A DNA stretch of 36,549 nt, from positions 1 to 36,549 of the forward strand of contig NZ_JAQGLS010000138.1 of the NCBI RefSeq assembly GCF_028292805.1, given 5' to 3'. A program made the position numbers and the translations under genes. Shown piece by piece: positions 1 through 8,296 of this stretch; position 1 is the stretch's first letter, and every line of letters begins with the position of its first letter. This stretch comes from Ramlibacter sp. (lineage in GTDB: Bacteria > Pseudomonadota > Gammaproteobacteria > Burkholderiales > Burkholderiaceae_C). The notes under the pieces were generated by a model. It searched no databases, was not told the origin of the DNA, and was given only the letters and a program-made list of their open reading frames with translations.

Positions 1-75
1 CGCACCGGGCTGCAGCCGGTGCAGTAAGGGCGCCTGAAAGCACGGGTCACGGCCTGCGCGGGGACGACGGTAGCG

Positions 76-978
76 TCAGACGGCCGTCCTGTGCCGCGCG
101 ATGCAGGTGTCCAGCACCTCTTGGTGCGGCCGCTTCCACCAGTTGCCGGTGGAGAAGATCTCGACTTCGCTGTAGCCGGCAAAGCCCTGCGCCTCGACCC
201 AGCCGCGGATGCGAGGGATGTCGATGACGCCGTCGCCCATCATGCCCCGGTCGTTGAGCAGGTCGGTCGTTGGCGTCAGCCAGTCGCAGGCGTGGAAGGC
301 CAGCAGGCGGTCCCGGCCGGCGCGCACGATCTGCTGCTCCAGCTTCGGGTCCCACCACAGGTGATAGACGTCCACCGCCACGCCCAGGGCCGCTTGCGGC
401 CTTTCGGATGATTCGCCGGAGCGCCTGGGGTCCAGCTCGTCGCACACATCCAGCGCCTGCTCCATCGTGTTGATGCAGGCGCGGTCGGCCGCGTACATCG
501 GATGCAGCGGCTCGATCGCCAGCGGCATCTTCGCCGTCCGGGCGTATTCGAGCAGGTCGGCGATACCGTCGCGCACCTGGCTGCGCGCCAGCGCGATGTC
601 CTTGTGCGCGGCCTTGCCTTGCAGCGCGCCGGGCAGCGCCCCCACCACCAGCACCAGGCAGGCCGCATTCAATTCGGCCGCCTCGTCGACCGCGCGCCGG
701 TTGTCGTCGCGCGCCGCCTTCAGCCCGGCCGCATCGGTGGCGGGGAACATGCCGCCGCGGCAATACCCGGACAGCTGCAGCCCGTGGCTTCTCACCAGGG
801 TCGACACCTTGGCCAGGCCGGCGGCCTGCACCTGGTCGCGCCAGGGTGAAATGGCGCGGATACCGCGTTGCGCGCAGGCTTCGATGATGTCCGTCAGCGG
901 CAGGTCGGCGCCGCGGCTCCTGCGGATGGTGGCCGTGTTGATGGACAGCCAGCGGTGGTTTTGCGAAAAGTCGCGCAT
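76..978 (-). CDS. sugar phosphate isomerase/epimerase-like TIM-barrel protein
   Basis: A 300-residue protein of the xylose isomerase-like TIM-barrel family (AP endonuclease 2 fold). It shows the expected metal-site segments in order: AIEPLHPMY (Glu), VAVDVYHLWWD (Asp and His), AFHACDW (His) and a C-terminal EVEIFSTGNWW (Glu). Such enzymes isomerise, epimerise or dehydrate keto-sugars or polyols with a divalent metal; the substrate here is unknown. The start at 978 is chosen because GAGGAA lies 6 bases upstream; the longer in-frame extension to 1071 is encoded by an intergenic palindrome and is unlikely to be translated. It is the last gene of a minus-strand set with a DUF993 lyase, a Gfo/Idh dehydrogenase and a Bug binding protein, separated from the lyase by 102 bases, so it may be cotranscribed or have its own promoter. 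Confidence 0.85.
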   Translation of the reverse strand: MRDFSQNHRWLSINTATIRRSRGADLPLTDIIEACAQRGIRAISPWRDQVQAAGLAKVSTLVRSHGLQLSGYCRGGMFPATDAAGLKAARDDNRRAVDEAAELNAACLVLVVGALPGALQGKAAHKDIALARSQVRDGIADLLEYARTAKMPLAIEPLHPMYAADRACINTMEQALDVCDELDPRRSGESSERPQAALGVAVDVYHLWWDPKLEQQIVRAGRDRLLAFHACDWLTPTTDLLNDRGMMGDGVIDIPRIRGWVEAQGFAGYSEVEIFSTGNWWKRPHQEVLDTCIARHRTAV

Positions 979-1047
979 CTGATTCCTCGAAATGCCATGA
1001 AGGCCGTCGCGTCCGCAGCTCGAGCCGGGACCCGTCTGCCGCCGCAC

Positions 1048-1079
1048 TGGATGCCGGACCAGGTCCGGCATGGCAGTGC
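1048..1079. repeat. REP-like intergenic palindrome
   Basis: Perfect inverted repeat ATGCCGGACC / GGTCCGGCAT around one central A (1051-1071), flanked by CTGG and GGCAG. It lies between the stop of the lyase gene and the start of the isomerase gene. The form (ctgGATGCCGGA...TCCGGCATggca) matches the short dispersed palindromes common in betaproteobacterial intergenic regions. It has no U-tract, so it is not a classical terminator, though it could protect the 3' end of a transcript. Confidence 0.6.
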
Positions 1080-1080
1080 G

Positions 1081-2265
1081 TCATTCGACCCCGTGCAACG
1101 CCGCCAGCGTCTTCATGCGCTTGACCGCCAGCTCCGGCTGCTCCAGCAGGTTGGCCGCGTCGGCCAGCCGGAACAGCTCGGCCAAGTGCACCAGGCTGCG
1201 CGTGCTCTGCTGGCCGCCGACCGTCGTGAAGTGGCTCTGGTGGCCATTGAGCCAGGCCATGAACACCACGCCGGTCTTGTAAAAGCGCGTGGGCGCCGCG
1301 AAGATGTGGCGCGACAGCGGCACCGTCGGCCCGAGGATGGCGTGGAATTGCTCCAGGTTGCCCTGCGCCAGTTCGCCCAGCGCCGCACTGGCGGCCGGCG
1401 CGATGGCGTCGAAGATGCCCAGCAGCGCGTCGCTCTTGCCGTGCACAGGGGCGTTGCCAAAGCCGTCGCCGGCAATCAGCTCGGCGTAGTTGAAGTCGTC
1501 GCCGGTGTACATCCGCACGTTCGCCGGCAGGCGGCGCCGCATGGAAATTTCCTTGTCCTTGTCCAGCAGCGAGATCTTGATGCCGTCGACCTTGGACGCA
1601 TGCGCCTCGATGACGCCCAGCGCCGTGTTCATCGCGGCATCGACGTCCTTGCTGCCCCAGTAGCCGCCCAGCGCCGGGTCGAACATCTCGCCCAGCCAGT
1701 GCAGCACCACCGGCTGCTTGGTCTGCGACAAGATGCGGCCGTAAGCCTTTTCGTAGTCGGCCGGGCCCCTGGCCACGCGCGCCAGCGCCCGGCTGGCCAT
1801 CACGATCAGCTTGCCACCGAGTTTTTCGATGGCTTCCATCTGCTCTTCGTAGGCGCGGATCACGTCGTCGACGTTGCGCGCACTCTCGGGCGCCAGGTGG
1901 TCGGTGCCGCAGCCGGACGCGATGAGCGCGCCGGGCACGTCACGCGCGGCATCGAGCGAGCGGCCGATCAGCTCCAGCGAGGTCGGCCAGTCCAGGCCCA
2001 TGCCGCGCTGCGCCGTGTCCATCGCCTCGGCCACGCCCAGCCCCAGCGACCACAGGCGCTGGCGGTAGGCGATGGTGGCGTCCCAGTCGACGGCGCACTG
2101 CAGCCACGGGTCGATGGCCGCCAGCGGGTCAGCCACCACGTGGGCGGCGGAGTAGGCGATGCGGTCGAACTTCACGCCCTTGACGGGCTGCACCGGAGAG
2201 GTTCCGCGCAACGCGTAGTTTTCCAGTGCGCCGTTGCCGGCCGGCAGCTTCAGGGTCAGGGCCAT
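1081..2265 (-). CDS. DUF993 / dihydrodipicolinate synthase-like family protein
   Basis: A 394-residue protein that I recognise as the DUF993 family, usually annotated as dihydrodipicolinate synthase-like. Family-typical segments include PVVLHWLGEMFDP, DGIKISLLD (a candidate Schiff-base Lys) and MYTGDDFNYAELI. Members are predicted class I (Lys) aldolases or lyases acting on sugar-derived 2-keto acids; the reaction is not established. The ATG at 2265 has GAGGAAG 7 bases upstream. It starts 11 bases after the stop of the Gfo/Idh gene, so the two are almost certainly cotranscribed. The frame stays open far upstream of 2265, but that is a high-GC artefact and the start is clear from the ribosome-binding site and homology. 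Confidence 0.82.
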   Translation of the reverse strand: MALTLKLPAGNGALENYALRGTSPVQPVKGVKFDRIAYSAAHVVADPLAAIDPWLQCAVDWDATIAYRQRLWSLGLGVAEAMDTAQRGMGLDWPTSLELIGRSLDAARDVPGALIASGCGTDHLAPESARNVDDVIRAYEEQMEAIEKLGGKLIVMASRALARVARGPADYEKAYGRILSQTKQPVVLHWLGEMFDPALGGYWGSKDVDAAMNTALGVIEAHASKVDGIKISLLDKDKEISMRRRLPANVRMYTGDDFNYAELIAGDGFGNAPVHGKSDALLGIFDAIAPAASAALGELAQGNLEQFHAILGPTVPLSRHIFAAPTRFYKTGVVFMAWLNGHQSHFTTVGGQQSTRSLVHLAELFRLADAANLLEQPELAVKRMKTLAALHGVE

Positions 2266-2276
2266 GGGGTTCTTCC

Positions 2277-3440
2277 TCAGAAGTTCAGGGGCGGGACATC
2301 GACGAAACGGCGCTCGCGCGAGCTTTGCAGCGCGGCTTCGACCAGCTGCACGCCCTTGGCGCCTTCGGGCAGCGTCCACCTGTAAGGCGCGTTTTCCACC
2401 ACGTGGCGGATGAAGGCTTCCCACTGGATCTTGAAGCCGTTGTCGTACACCTCGGTGTCCGGCACCTCCTGCCACTGGGCGCCGAAGTCCATGGTGTTCT
2501 TCACGTCCGGGTTCCACACCGGGCGCGGCGTGTTGACGCGGCTTTGCGCCTTGCAGCCGGTCAGCGTGGCGACGGCGGAACCGTGCGTGCCGTCGACGTG
2601 GAAGGTGACCAGGTCTTCGCGGTTGACGCGGGTGGCCCACGACATGTTCAGCTGCGCGATCACCGGCTCGCCGTTGTGGCCCACCAGTTCGGCGGTGGCA
2701 TAGGCGGCGTCGTCGGCCGTCGCGGGGTAGGGCTTGCCATCCTCGTCCCAGCGCTGCGGGATGTGGGTGGCGGCCAGGCAGGAGATGGACTTGACCTCGC
2801 CGAACAGGTTGTCCAGCACGTAGCGCCAGTGGCACATCATGTCCAGGATCATGCCGCCGCCGTCTTCGGCGCGGTAGTTCCAGCTGGGGCGCTGGATCGG
2901 CTGCAGGTCGCCCTCGAACACCCAGTAGCCGAACTCCAGGCGCAGCGACAGCATGCGGCCGAAGAAGCCGGAGCGGCGCAGCATGTCGAGCTTGCGCAGC
3001 CCGGGCAGGAACAGCTTGTCCTGCACGGCGCCGTGCTTGAGGCCCGAAGCCTGGGCGGTCTTGGCGATTTTCACCGCCTCGCCCAGTGTGGTGGCGATCG
3101 GCTTTTCGCAGTAGACGTGCTTGCCGGCGCGCAGCGCCTTGGCCAGCAGCGTCGGCCGCATCTGGGTGGTGCCGGCGTCGAAGAAGACGGTGTCTTCCTG
3201 GTTCTGCAATGCCTTGTCGAGGTCGGTGCCCCAGCGCTCGATCTTGTGGGCGCGGGCCAGGGCCTCGATTTTTTCGGCGTTGCGGCCGATCAGGATCGGG
3301 TCGGGCATCACCTTGTCGCCGTTGGCCAGCGTGACGCCGCCCTGGTTGCGAATGGCGACGATGGAGCGGATCAGGTGCTGGTTCATGCCCATGCGTCCGG
3401 TGACGCCGTGCATGATGATTCCGAGTCTCTGGGTGGGCAT
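2277..3440 (-). CDS. Gfo/Idh/MocA family oxidoreductase
   Basis: A 387-residue NAD(P)-dependent dehydrogenase. The N-terminus has a nucleotide-binding turn (GVTGRMG, about residues 12-18). The family Glu-Lys-Pro motif is in CEKPIATT near residue 110, and a C-terminal alpha/beta substrate domain follows. Relatives oxidise or reduce hydroxyl groups of sugars, inositols and related polyols. It starts 9 bases after the stop of the Bug binding-protein gene and is followed after 11 bases by the DUF993 lyase, so it belongs to the TetR-controlled operon. The ribosome-binding site is weak (AAAGAA), consistent with coupling to the gene upstream. The substrate cannot be told from the sequence. Confidence 0.88.
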   Translation of the reverse strand: MPTQRLGIIMHGVTGRMGMNQHLIRSIVAIRNQGGVTLANGDKVMPDPILIGRNAEKIEALARAHKIERWGTDLDKALQNQEDTVFFDAGTTQMRPTLLAKALRAGKHVYCEKPIATTLGEAVKIAKTAQASGLKHGAVQDKLFLPGLRKLDMLRRSGFFGRMLSLRLEFGYWVFEGDLQPIQRPSWNYRAEDGGGMILDMMCHWRYVLDNLFGEVKSISCLAATHIPQRWDEDGKPYPATADDAAYATAELVGHNGEPVIAQLNMSWATRVNREDLVTFHVDGTHGSAVATLTGCKAQSRVNTPRPVWNPDVKNTMDFGAQWQEVPDTEVYDNGFKIQWEAFIRHVVENAPYRWTLPEGAKGVQLVEAALQSSRERRFVDVPPLNF

Positions 3441-3449
3441 GGCGGTTCT

Positions 3450-4430
3450 TTACTTGTGCACTTCGAGGCCGGCGGCCTTGACCAGGGCGGCGTTGTTCTT
3501 CACTTCTTCGCGCAGGTAGGCCTCGAAGGCGGCCGGCTCCAGCGTCCAGGCATCGGCGCCGAGCGCGAGGAAACGCTCCTTGACTTCCGCCGTGGCCAGC
3601 GCCTTGACCACTTCGTTCTGCAGCCGGTTGACGATCGCCGCGGGCGTCTTGCCGGGGGCGAACATTCCGATCCAGAAGTTGAATTCGGAACCGGGCACGC
3701 CGCCTTCGGCGGTGGTGGGGACGTTGGGCAGGGCGGCCGCGCGGCGCGGCGAGCCGACCGCCAGCGGCACCAGCTGGCCGCTGCGGATATGGCCGATCAC
3801 CGGGGCGATGGGAGAGAAGTAGTAGTCGACGCGGCCGGCCATCACCTCGGTGACGGCTTCGGCGGAGCCCTTGAAGGGGATGTTCCGGGCTTCGATCTTC
3901 GCGGCCAGCTTGAACTTCTCGGCGTTCAGATGGGTGGCGCTGCCCTGGCCGGCCGAGGCGAAGTTCATCTTGTCCGGGTTGGCGCGAGCCAAGGCCAGCA
4001 GTTCCTGCAGCGTCTTGATGTTCTTGGCCGGCGAGATCACCAGCACGTTCGGCGTGGAGGAGATCGGCGTGACCGGCGCGAAGTCGGCCAGCGTGTCGAA
4101 CGGCAGCTTGGCGAAGGTGTGCGGGCTGACCGTGTGCGACGACGAGTGGATCATGATCGTGTAGCCGTCGGGCGCCGCCGCGGCCACCTGGGCCTGGCCG
4201 ATGGTGCCGCTGGCGCCACCCTTGTTCTCGATGATCAGCTGCTGGCCCATGCTCTGGCCCATCTTGTCGCCGATGGCGCGCGCAATGATGTCGGTGGTGC
4301 TGCCCGCCGCGAACGGCACGATCACGCGGATCGGCTTGTTCGGGTAGCCGGCCTGGGCCAAGGCGGCGAGCGGTGTGGCCAGCGCGATACCGGCAATGGC
4401 GGCGGCAAGGGTGCGACGGGTGAGCTGCAT
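3450..4430 (-). CDS. Bug family TTT substrate-binding protein
   Basis: A 326-residue periplasmic binding protein of the tripartite tricarboxylate transporter family (TctC/Bug). It has a signal peptide (MQLTRRT, a hydrophobic stretch, then ALAQA) and the family segments YPNKPIRVIVPFAAGSTTD, IENKGGASGTIG and AAPDGYT. It should capture a carboxylate in the periplasm for uptake. No TctA or TctB membrane subunit lies in the window, so it is an orphan, as is usual for Bug proteins in this order. AGGAG lies 8 bases before the ATG. It is the first gene of the minus-strand set after the TetR gene, with a palindromic operator 39 bases upstream of its start. Confidence 0.93.
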   Translation of the reverse strand: MQLTRRTLAAAIAGIALATPLAALAQAGYPNKPIRVIVPFAAGSTTDIIARAIGDKMGQSMGQQLIIENKGGASGTIGQAQVAAAAPDGYTIMIHSSSHTVSPHTFAKLPFDTLADFAPVTPISSTPNVLVISPAKNIKTLQELLALARANPDKMNFASAGQGSATHLNAEKFKLAAKIEARNIPFKGSAEAVTEVMAGRVDYYFSPIAPVIGHIRSGQLVPLAVGSPRRAAALPNVPTTAEGGVPGSEFNFWIGMFAPGKTPAAIVNRLQNEVVKALATAEVKERFLALGADAWTLEPAAFEAYLREEVKNNAALVKAAGLEVHK

Positions 4431-4468
4431 GGGTTTGTCTCCTGGGCGGGTCTGTGTGTAATGACTCT

Positions 4469-4488
4469 AATTCACTGGCTGGTGAATT
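4469..4488. promoter_or_regulatory. candidate TetR operator before the Bug-led operon
   Basis: Perfect inverted repeat AATTCAC-N6-GTGAATT in the 105-base gap between the TetR gene and the Bug gene. A related 20-base site (14 of 20 positions identical) overlaps the divergent TetR/ThDP-enzyme promoter region at 5195-5214. Placement and shared sequence point to binding by the local TetR protein. This is an inference from the repeat; binding is not shown. Confidence 0.7.
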
Positions 4489-4535
4489 ATAGGGAGACCG
4501 TGCCGCCACGCAAGCCCCTCGGGCGGGCGGGGAAT

Positions 4536-5186
4536 TCAAGCCGGCAGCAGGTAGCCCAGAATCACGTCCGTCATGTGCGACAGCCGCTCGCTGCGCGACT
4601 TGGGCGTCATCAGGTCGCGCCCGAAGATGGCCGAGAGGGTGTGGGCGTTGGACAGGTAGAAGTAGGCCAGGCCGGCGATCGACACGTACAGCTGCACCGG
4701 GTCGACGCCGCCGCGCAGGCTGCCTTCGCGGCGCCCGCGCTCCAGCACCGCGGCCAGGGTGTCGACCAGCGGCGAGTTCAGCTCGCGCGCCCGGGTCGAG
4801 CCGGCCAGGTGGCGCGCCTTGTGCAGGTTGGCGCTGTTGAGCAGGGTCATGAACTCGGGGTGCTGCAGGTAGTAGTTCCAGGTGAACTCCACCAGCCGAC
4901 GCACCGCGTCGGGCGGCGCCAGGTCCAGCAGGTGCAGCTTGTTCTCCTGCTCGCGGATGTCGCGGTAGGCCTGCTCCAGCACCGCCTGGAACAGCTTTTC
5001 TTTGTCCTCGAAGTAGTAGTAGATCAGGCGCTTGTTCAGGGCCGCGCGCTCGGCGATGCGGTCCATGCGCGCGCCGCCCAGGCCGTACTCGGCGAACTCG
5101 TCCCGAGCCGCCGCTAAGATGGTGTTCTGGGAGCGGTCTGCGTCGCGCAGCCGCTCTTCCGCGACGGGGCTGGTGTCTCTCGCCAT
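4536..5186 (-). CDS. TetR/AcrR family transcriptional regulator
   Basis: A 216-residue regulator. The N-terminal helix-turn-helix (ILAAARDEFAEYGLGG to KRLIYYYFEDKEKLF, roughly residues 21-65) is typical TetR, and the C-terminal half is the ligand/dimer domain. The ATG at 5186 is preferred; a GTG at 5201 would add five residues but lies inside the candidate operator. It is divergent from the ThDP enzyme and upstream of the Bug-led operon on the same strand, with a related palindrome in front of each. This suggests one repressor governing itself, the ThDP gene and the operon. The ligand is presumably a pathway intermediate, but is unknown. Confidence 0.9.
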   Translation of the reverse strand: MARDTSPVAEERLRDADRSQNTILAAARDEFAEYGLGGARMDRIAERAALNKRLIYYYFEDKEKLFQAVLEQAYRDIREQENKLHLLDLAPPDAVRRLVEFTWNYYLQHPEFMTLLNSANLHKARHLAGSTRARELNSPLVDTLAAVLERGRREGSLRGGVDPVQLYVSIAGLAYFYLSNAHTLSAIFGRDLMTPKSRSERLSHMTDVILGYLLPA

Positions 5187-5194
5187 GCTCTGAT

Positions 5195-5214
5195 AATTCA
5201 CTTTTCAGTTAATT
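5195..5214. promoter_or_regulatory. candidate TetR operator in the divergent promoter region
   Basis: Imperfect palindrome AATTCAC-N6-GTTAATT lying 9 bases upstream of the preferred TetR start and 12 bases upstream of the ThDP enzyme start. The left half (AATTCACT) and the last AATT are identical to the perfect site at 4469-4488. Its position would let the regulator block both divergent promoters and thus autoregulate. Confidence 0.65.
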
Positions 5215-5226
5215 AAGTCAAGCACC

Positions 5227-6927
5227 ATGTCCCAAGACACGCAGATCGCCGGCCACCTCATCGTCGAGTGCCTGGTGGCCCAGGGCGTCTCGCACGCCTT
5301 CGGTGTGCCCGGCGAAAGCTACCTGGCGGTGCTCGACGGATTCCACAAGTATCGCGACCAGATCCGCTTCGTCATCAACCGCCAGGAAGGCGGCGCCGCC
5401 TTCATGGCCGAAGCGGCCGGCAAGCTGTCGAATCGGCCCGGCGTCTGCTTCGTCACGCGCGGGCCGGGCGCCACCAATGCCTCGATCGGGGTGCACACGG
5501 CGTTCCAGGACTCGACCCCGATGGTGCTGTTCGTCGGTGACGTCGCCAGCGACCAGCGTGACCGCGAGGCCTTCCAGGAGGTGGACTACGGCAGCTTCTT
5601 CGGCCCCAGCACCAAGGGCATGGCCAAGCGGGTCGAGCGCATCGACGATCCGGACCGCATCCCGGAGTATGTCGCCCGCGCCTTCGCCACCGCCATGAAC
5701 GGCCGGCCCGGCCCGGTGGTGCTGGTGTTGCCGGAAGACATGCTGACCCGGGCGACGGCGGCGCGGCCGCTGGCGAAGGTGGAGGCGGTGGAAGCCTGGA
5801 GCGACCCGGGCTCGCTGCGCCGGCTGCGCGAGCTGCTGTTGGCGGCGAAGAAGCCGGTGGTGATCGCCGGCGGCGGCGGCTGGACGCCGCAGGCGGCGCA
5901 GGCGCTGCAGCGCTTCGCCGAGAACTGGAAGCTGCCGGTGGGCAACGCCTTTCGGTTCCAGGACACCTTCGACAACCACCATCCGCTGTATGCCGGCGAC
6001 GTCGGCATCGGCATCGCCCCGAAGCTGGCCGCGCGCATCAAGGACAGCGACCTGGTGCTGGCGATCGGCCCGCGTCTGGGCGAGATGACCACTGGCGGCT
6101 ACACGCTGCTGGTGCCGCCCAAGGCCAGGCAGAAGCTGGTGCACATCCACGCCAGCGCCGAGGAACTGAACCGCGTCTACCAGGCCGACCTGGCCATCAA
6201 CGCCACGATGAATGCCGCGGCCCGCTCGCTCGAGGTGCTGGCGGCGCCGCCGGAGCTGCCCTGGGGCGAGGCCTGGGCCCGGTCCGCCAACGATGACTTC
6301 CGCGCCAACCTGCAGCCGCAGCCGCTGCCCGGCGAGATCGACATGCCGGCCATCATCGCCGTGCTGCAGCGGCTGCTGCCCGCCGATGCGGTGCTGACCA
6401 ACGGGGCCGGCAACTTCGCCTCCTGGATGCACCGCTTCTTCCTGCACCATGGCCTGGCCAAGGGCCACAAGACCCAGCTGGCGCCGACGGTGGGGGCCAT
6501 GGGCTACGGCGTGCCGGCGGGCATCGCGGCCAACATCGTGTCCGGCCGCGCCGCCTTCACCATTGCCGGCGACGGCGACTTCCTGATGAACGGCCAGGAG
6601 CTGGCGACGGCGGTGCAGCATGGCGGCAAGTCGATCATCCTGCTGCTGAACAACTGCATGTACGGAACGATCCGCATGCACCAGGAGCGCGATTACCCAG
6701 AACACGTGCACGGCACGGAGCTGGCCAACCCCGACTTCGTGGCGCTGGCCCGCGCCTATGGCTATGCCGGTGCGCGGATCACGCGCACGGCGGAGTTCGA
6801 GCCGGAGCTGGCGGCGGCGCTGGAGCGCAAGCAGGGAACGCTGATCGAGGTGGTGCTGGACCCGGAGGTGATCACCACGCGCGGCACGCTCAGCGGGATC
6901 CGGTCGGCGGCACTGAAGAAGAACTGA
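5227..6927 (+). CDS. ThDP-dependent enzyme, acetolactate synthase-like
   Basis: A 566-residue thiamine diphosphate enzyme with the three-domain layout of acetolactate synthase and relatives. The N-terminal PYR domain carries the conserved Glu (Glu54 in NRQEGG) and the FGVPGESYL segment. The C-terminal PP domain carries the Mg-ThDP motif starting at AGDGDF (about residue 448) and ending in LLNN. It lies alone on the plus strand, divergent from a TetR regulator that also precedes a Gfo/Idh dehydrogenase, a DUF993 lyase and a TIM-barrel isomerase. That context argues for a catabolic ThDP reaction (C-C ligation, decarboxylation or ring hydrolysis as in IolD) rather than branched-chain amino acid synthesis. 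No small regulatory subunit gene adjoins it. The exact reaction is unknown. Confidence 0.88.
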   Translation: MSQDTQIAGHLIVECLVAQGVSHAFGVPGESYLAVLDGFHKYRDQIRFVINRQEGGAAFMAEAAGKLSNRPGVCFVTRGPGATNASIGVHTAFQDSTPMVLFVGDVASDQRDREAFQEVDYGSFFGPSTKGMAKRVERIDDPDRIPEYVARAFATAMNGRPGPVVLVLPEDMLTRATAARPLAKVEAVEAWSDPGSLRRLRELLLAAKKPVVIAGGGGWTPQAAQALQRFAENWKLPVGNAFRFQDTFDNHHPLYAGDVGIGIAPKLAARIKDSDLVLAIGPRLGEMTTGGYTLLVPPKARQKLVHIHASAEELNRVYQADLAINATMNAAARSLEVLAAPPELPWGEAWARSANDDFRANLQPQPLPGEIDMPAIIAVLQRLLPADAVLTNGAGNFASWMHRFFLHHGLAKGHKTQLAPTVGAMGYGVPAGIAANIVSGRAAFTIAGDGDFLMNGQELATAVQHGGKSIILLLNNCMYGTIRMHQERDYPEHVHGTELANPDFVALARAYGYAGARITRTAEFEPELAAALERKQGTLIEVVLDPEVITTRGTLSGIRSAALKKN

Positions 6928-6948
6928 CGCGGCGTCCGCGCGCAGGCG

Positions 6949-6975
6949 AAAAAAAGGCCGGCGTCAGCCGGCCTT
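6949..6975 (-). terminator. rho-independent terminator of the SWIB-protein gene
   Basis: Read on the minus strand, a 9-bp perfect stem (AAGGCCGGC / GCCGGCCTT) with a 4-base loop is followed by a run of seven T. It lies 22 bases beyond the stop of the gene at 6998-7498 and in the gap to the convergent ThDP-enzyme gene. Confidence 0.9.
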
Positions 6976-6997
6976 CTCGCATCAAGTCGAGACCTGA

Positions 6998-7498
6998 TTA
7001 CTTGACGTGCTTGCCGATGAGGCCGGCCATCTCGAACATGGACACCTGGTTCTTGCCGAAGAGTTCCTTCAGCTTGGCGTCGCCGTTGACCATGCGCTTG
7101 TTGGCGTTGTCCTGCAGCTTGTTCTTCTTGATGTAAGCCCACAGCTTCGACACGATTTCCGTGCGCGGCAGGGGAGCCGGACCGACCACCGCGGCGAGCG
7201 CTGCGTCGGGCGTCAGGGGCTTCATGAAAGCTGCGTTCGGGGTGCGCTTCTTCGCGGGCGCTGCCTTCTTCGCGGCCGGAGCCTTCTTCGCCGCCGGAGC
7301 CTTCTTCGCCGCCGGAGCGGCCTTCTTGGCCGGAGCTGCCTTTTTGGCCGCCGGAGCTGCCTTCTTGACCGGGGCTGCCTTCTTCGCCGCCGGAGCCTTC
7401 TTGGCCGGAGCCGCCTTCTTGGCTGCCGGCGCCTTCTTCGCCGGAGCCGCCTTCTTCGCCGGCGCCTTCTTCGCCGCCGCTTTTTTCGCAGTTGCCAT
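6998..7498 (-). CDS. histone H1-like SWIB-domain DNA-binding protein
   Basis: A 166-residue protein in two parts. Residues 3 to about 85 are a low-complexity Ala/Lys/Pro tail built from repeated AAPAKK and APAAKK units, like the C-terminal tail of eukaryotic histone H1. Residues about 92-166 form a SWIB/MDM2 domain (KPLTPDAALAAVVG, SKLWAYIKKNKLQD, LKELFGK, MFEMAGLIGKHVK). Such proteins are common in betaproteobacteria and are thought to bind and compact DNA. The ATG at 7498 is preceded by AAGGA 9 bases upstream; the longer in-frame reading upstream is not homologous. A strong terminator follows, so it is a single-gene unit. The repeat tract is prone to length change by slippage. Confidence 0.9.
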   Translation of the reverse strand: MATAKKAAAKKAPAKKAAPAKKAPAAKKAAPAKKAPAAKKAAPVKKAAPAAKKAAPAKKAAPAAKKAPAAKKAPAAKKAAPAKKRTPNAAFMKPLTPDAALAAVVGPAPLPRTEIVSKLWAYIKKNKLQDNANKRMVNGDAKLKELFGKNQVSMFEMAGLIGKHVK

Positions 7499-7775
7499 GA
7501 TTGATTTTCCTTCTAGAAGTTTGAGATGAACCACCAGCGGAACTGCACTCTCACTGGCTGTGCGGATGCTAATGGAGAAAAACCCCGCGTCCAAGGGAAA
7601 ACAGGGATTTTTCATTGGGAAATGTTGCTTTTTCATCGGGGCGCAAACAGCCGTCTTCCCCCTGGAGAGCAGTTGGCAAGCACGGGTTCGGGTTCCTGGC
7701 TTGCCGGCGCTGCCGCTTGCATGCAAGATTCAAGGCCTGTACCTTGAGTGACCTTGTTTTAAAAGGCCGAACATC

Positions 7776-8270
7776 ATGCCGACCGAAGTTCCAGAGCTCG
7801 ACGACCACGACACCCTGATCCTGACCGAGCTGCAGCGTGACGCCCGCACCAGCATGGCGGAGCTGGGCCGGCTGGTGCGCCTGAGCCAGCCCGCCGTGAC
7901 CGAGCGCGTGCGCAAGCTGGAGATGGCCGGTTTCATCAAGGGTTACCGCGCCGTGGTGGACTACCAGCGCCTGGGCTACGGCATCCGCGCCCTGCTGCGG
8001 CTGGGGCGGGCGGAGTACGCCCGGGTGGTCAAGCTGATCGAGCAGACGCCGGAGGTGGTCAATGCCTTCAACGTGACCGGCCGGGACTGCTGGATCCTGG
8101 AGATTGCCGTGATCGACGTCGAGCACCTGGATGCGGTGGTCACCCGTTTTTCCATCCTGACGGAGACTTCGACCTCGATCCTGCTGAACATGCCGCGGGA
8201 AAACGCGACGGTGCTGCCGGCCCGGCGCGAGAACATCAAGCCCGCGATCAGGAAGGTGACCGGCCGCTGA
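7776..8270 (+). CDS. Lrp/AsnC family transcriptional regulator
   Basis: A 164-residue regulator. The N-terminal winged helix (LDDHDTLILTELQRDARTS then LSQPAVTERVRKLE, residues 8-50) and the C-terminal RAM/AsnC ligand domain are complete. It faces the EamA exporter gene that ends convergently 27 bases downstream; control of that exporter would be a reasonable guess, since Lrp-type regulators often neighbour amino acid exporters. The spacer upstream (7499-7775) holds the divergent promoter region shared with the SWIB gene, with no clear palindrome. The ribosome-binding site is weak (AAGG). Confidence 0.9.
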   Translation: MPTEVPELDDHDTLILTELQRDARTSMAELGRLVRLSQPAVTERVRKLEMAGFIKGYRAVVDYQRLGYGIRALLRLGRAEYARVVKLIEQTPEVVNAFNVTGRDCWILEIAVIDVEHLDAVVTRFSILTETSTSILLNMPRENATVLPARRENIKPAIRKVTGR

Positions 8271-8296
8271 GGATCGCGATCGCGATCCTTCGGCCG

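Noticed and set aside
1081-4539. Single 1152-codon open frame on the minus strand
   Set aside because: Only the part from 2265 downstream (the DUF993 protein) is real; the rest is out of frame with two clear genes and stays open because of high GC.
2226-5117. 963-codon plus-strand open frame
   Set aside because: Antisense shadow of the Gfo/Idh, Bug and TetR genes; composition is His/Arg/Gly-rich with no family match.
5227-6927. Biosynthetic acetolactate synthase (ilvB)
   Set aside because: No small subunit or ilvC neighbour, and the gene is divergent from a TetR regulator of a catabolic operon.
7241-7498. Repeat array or CRISPR-like structure in the GCC/TTC-rich tract
   Set aside because: The repeats are codons of the Ala/Lys/Pro tail of the SWIB protein, irregular in length and in frame.
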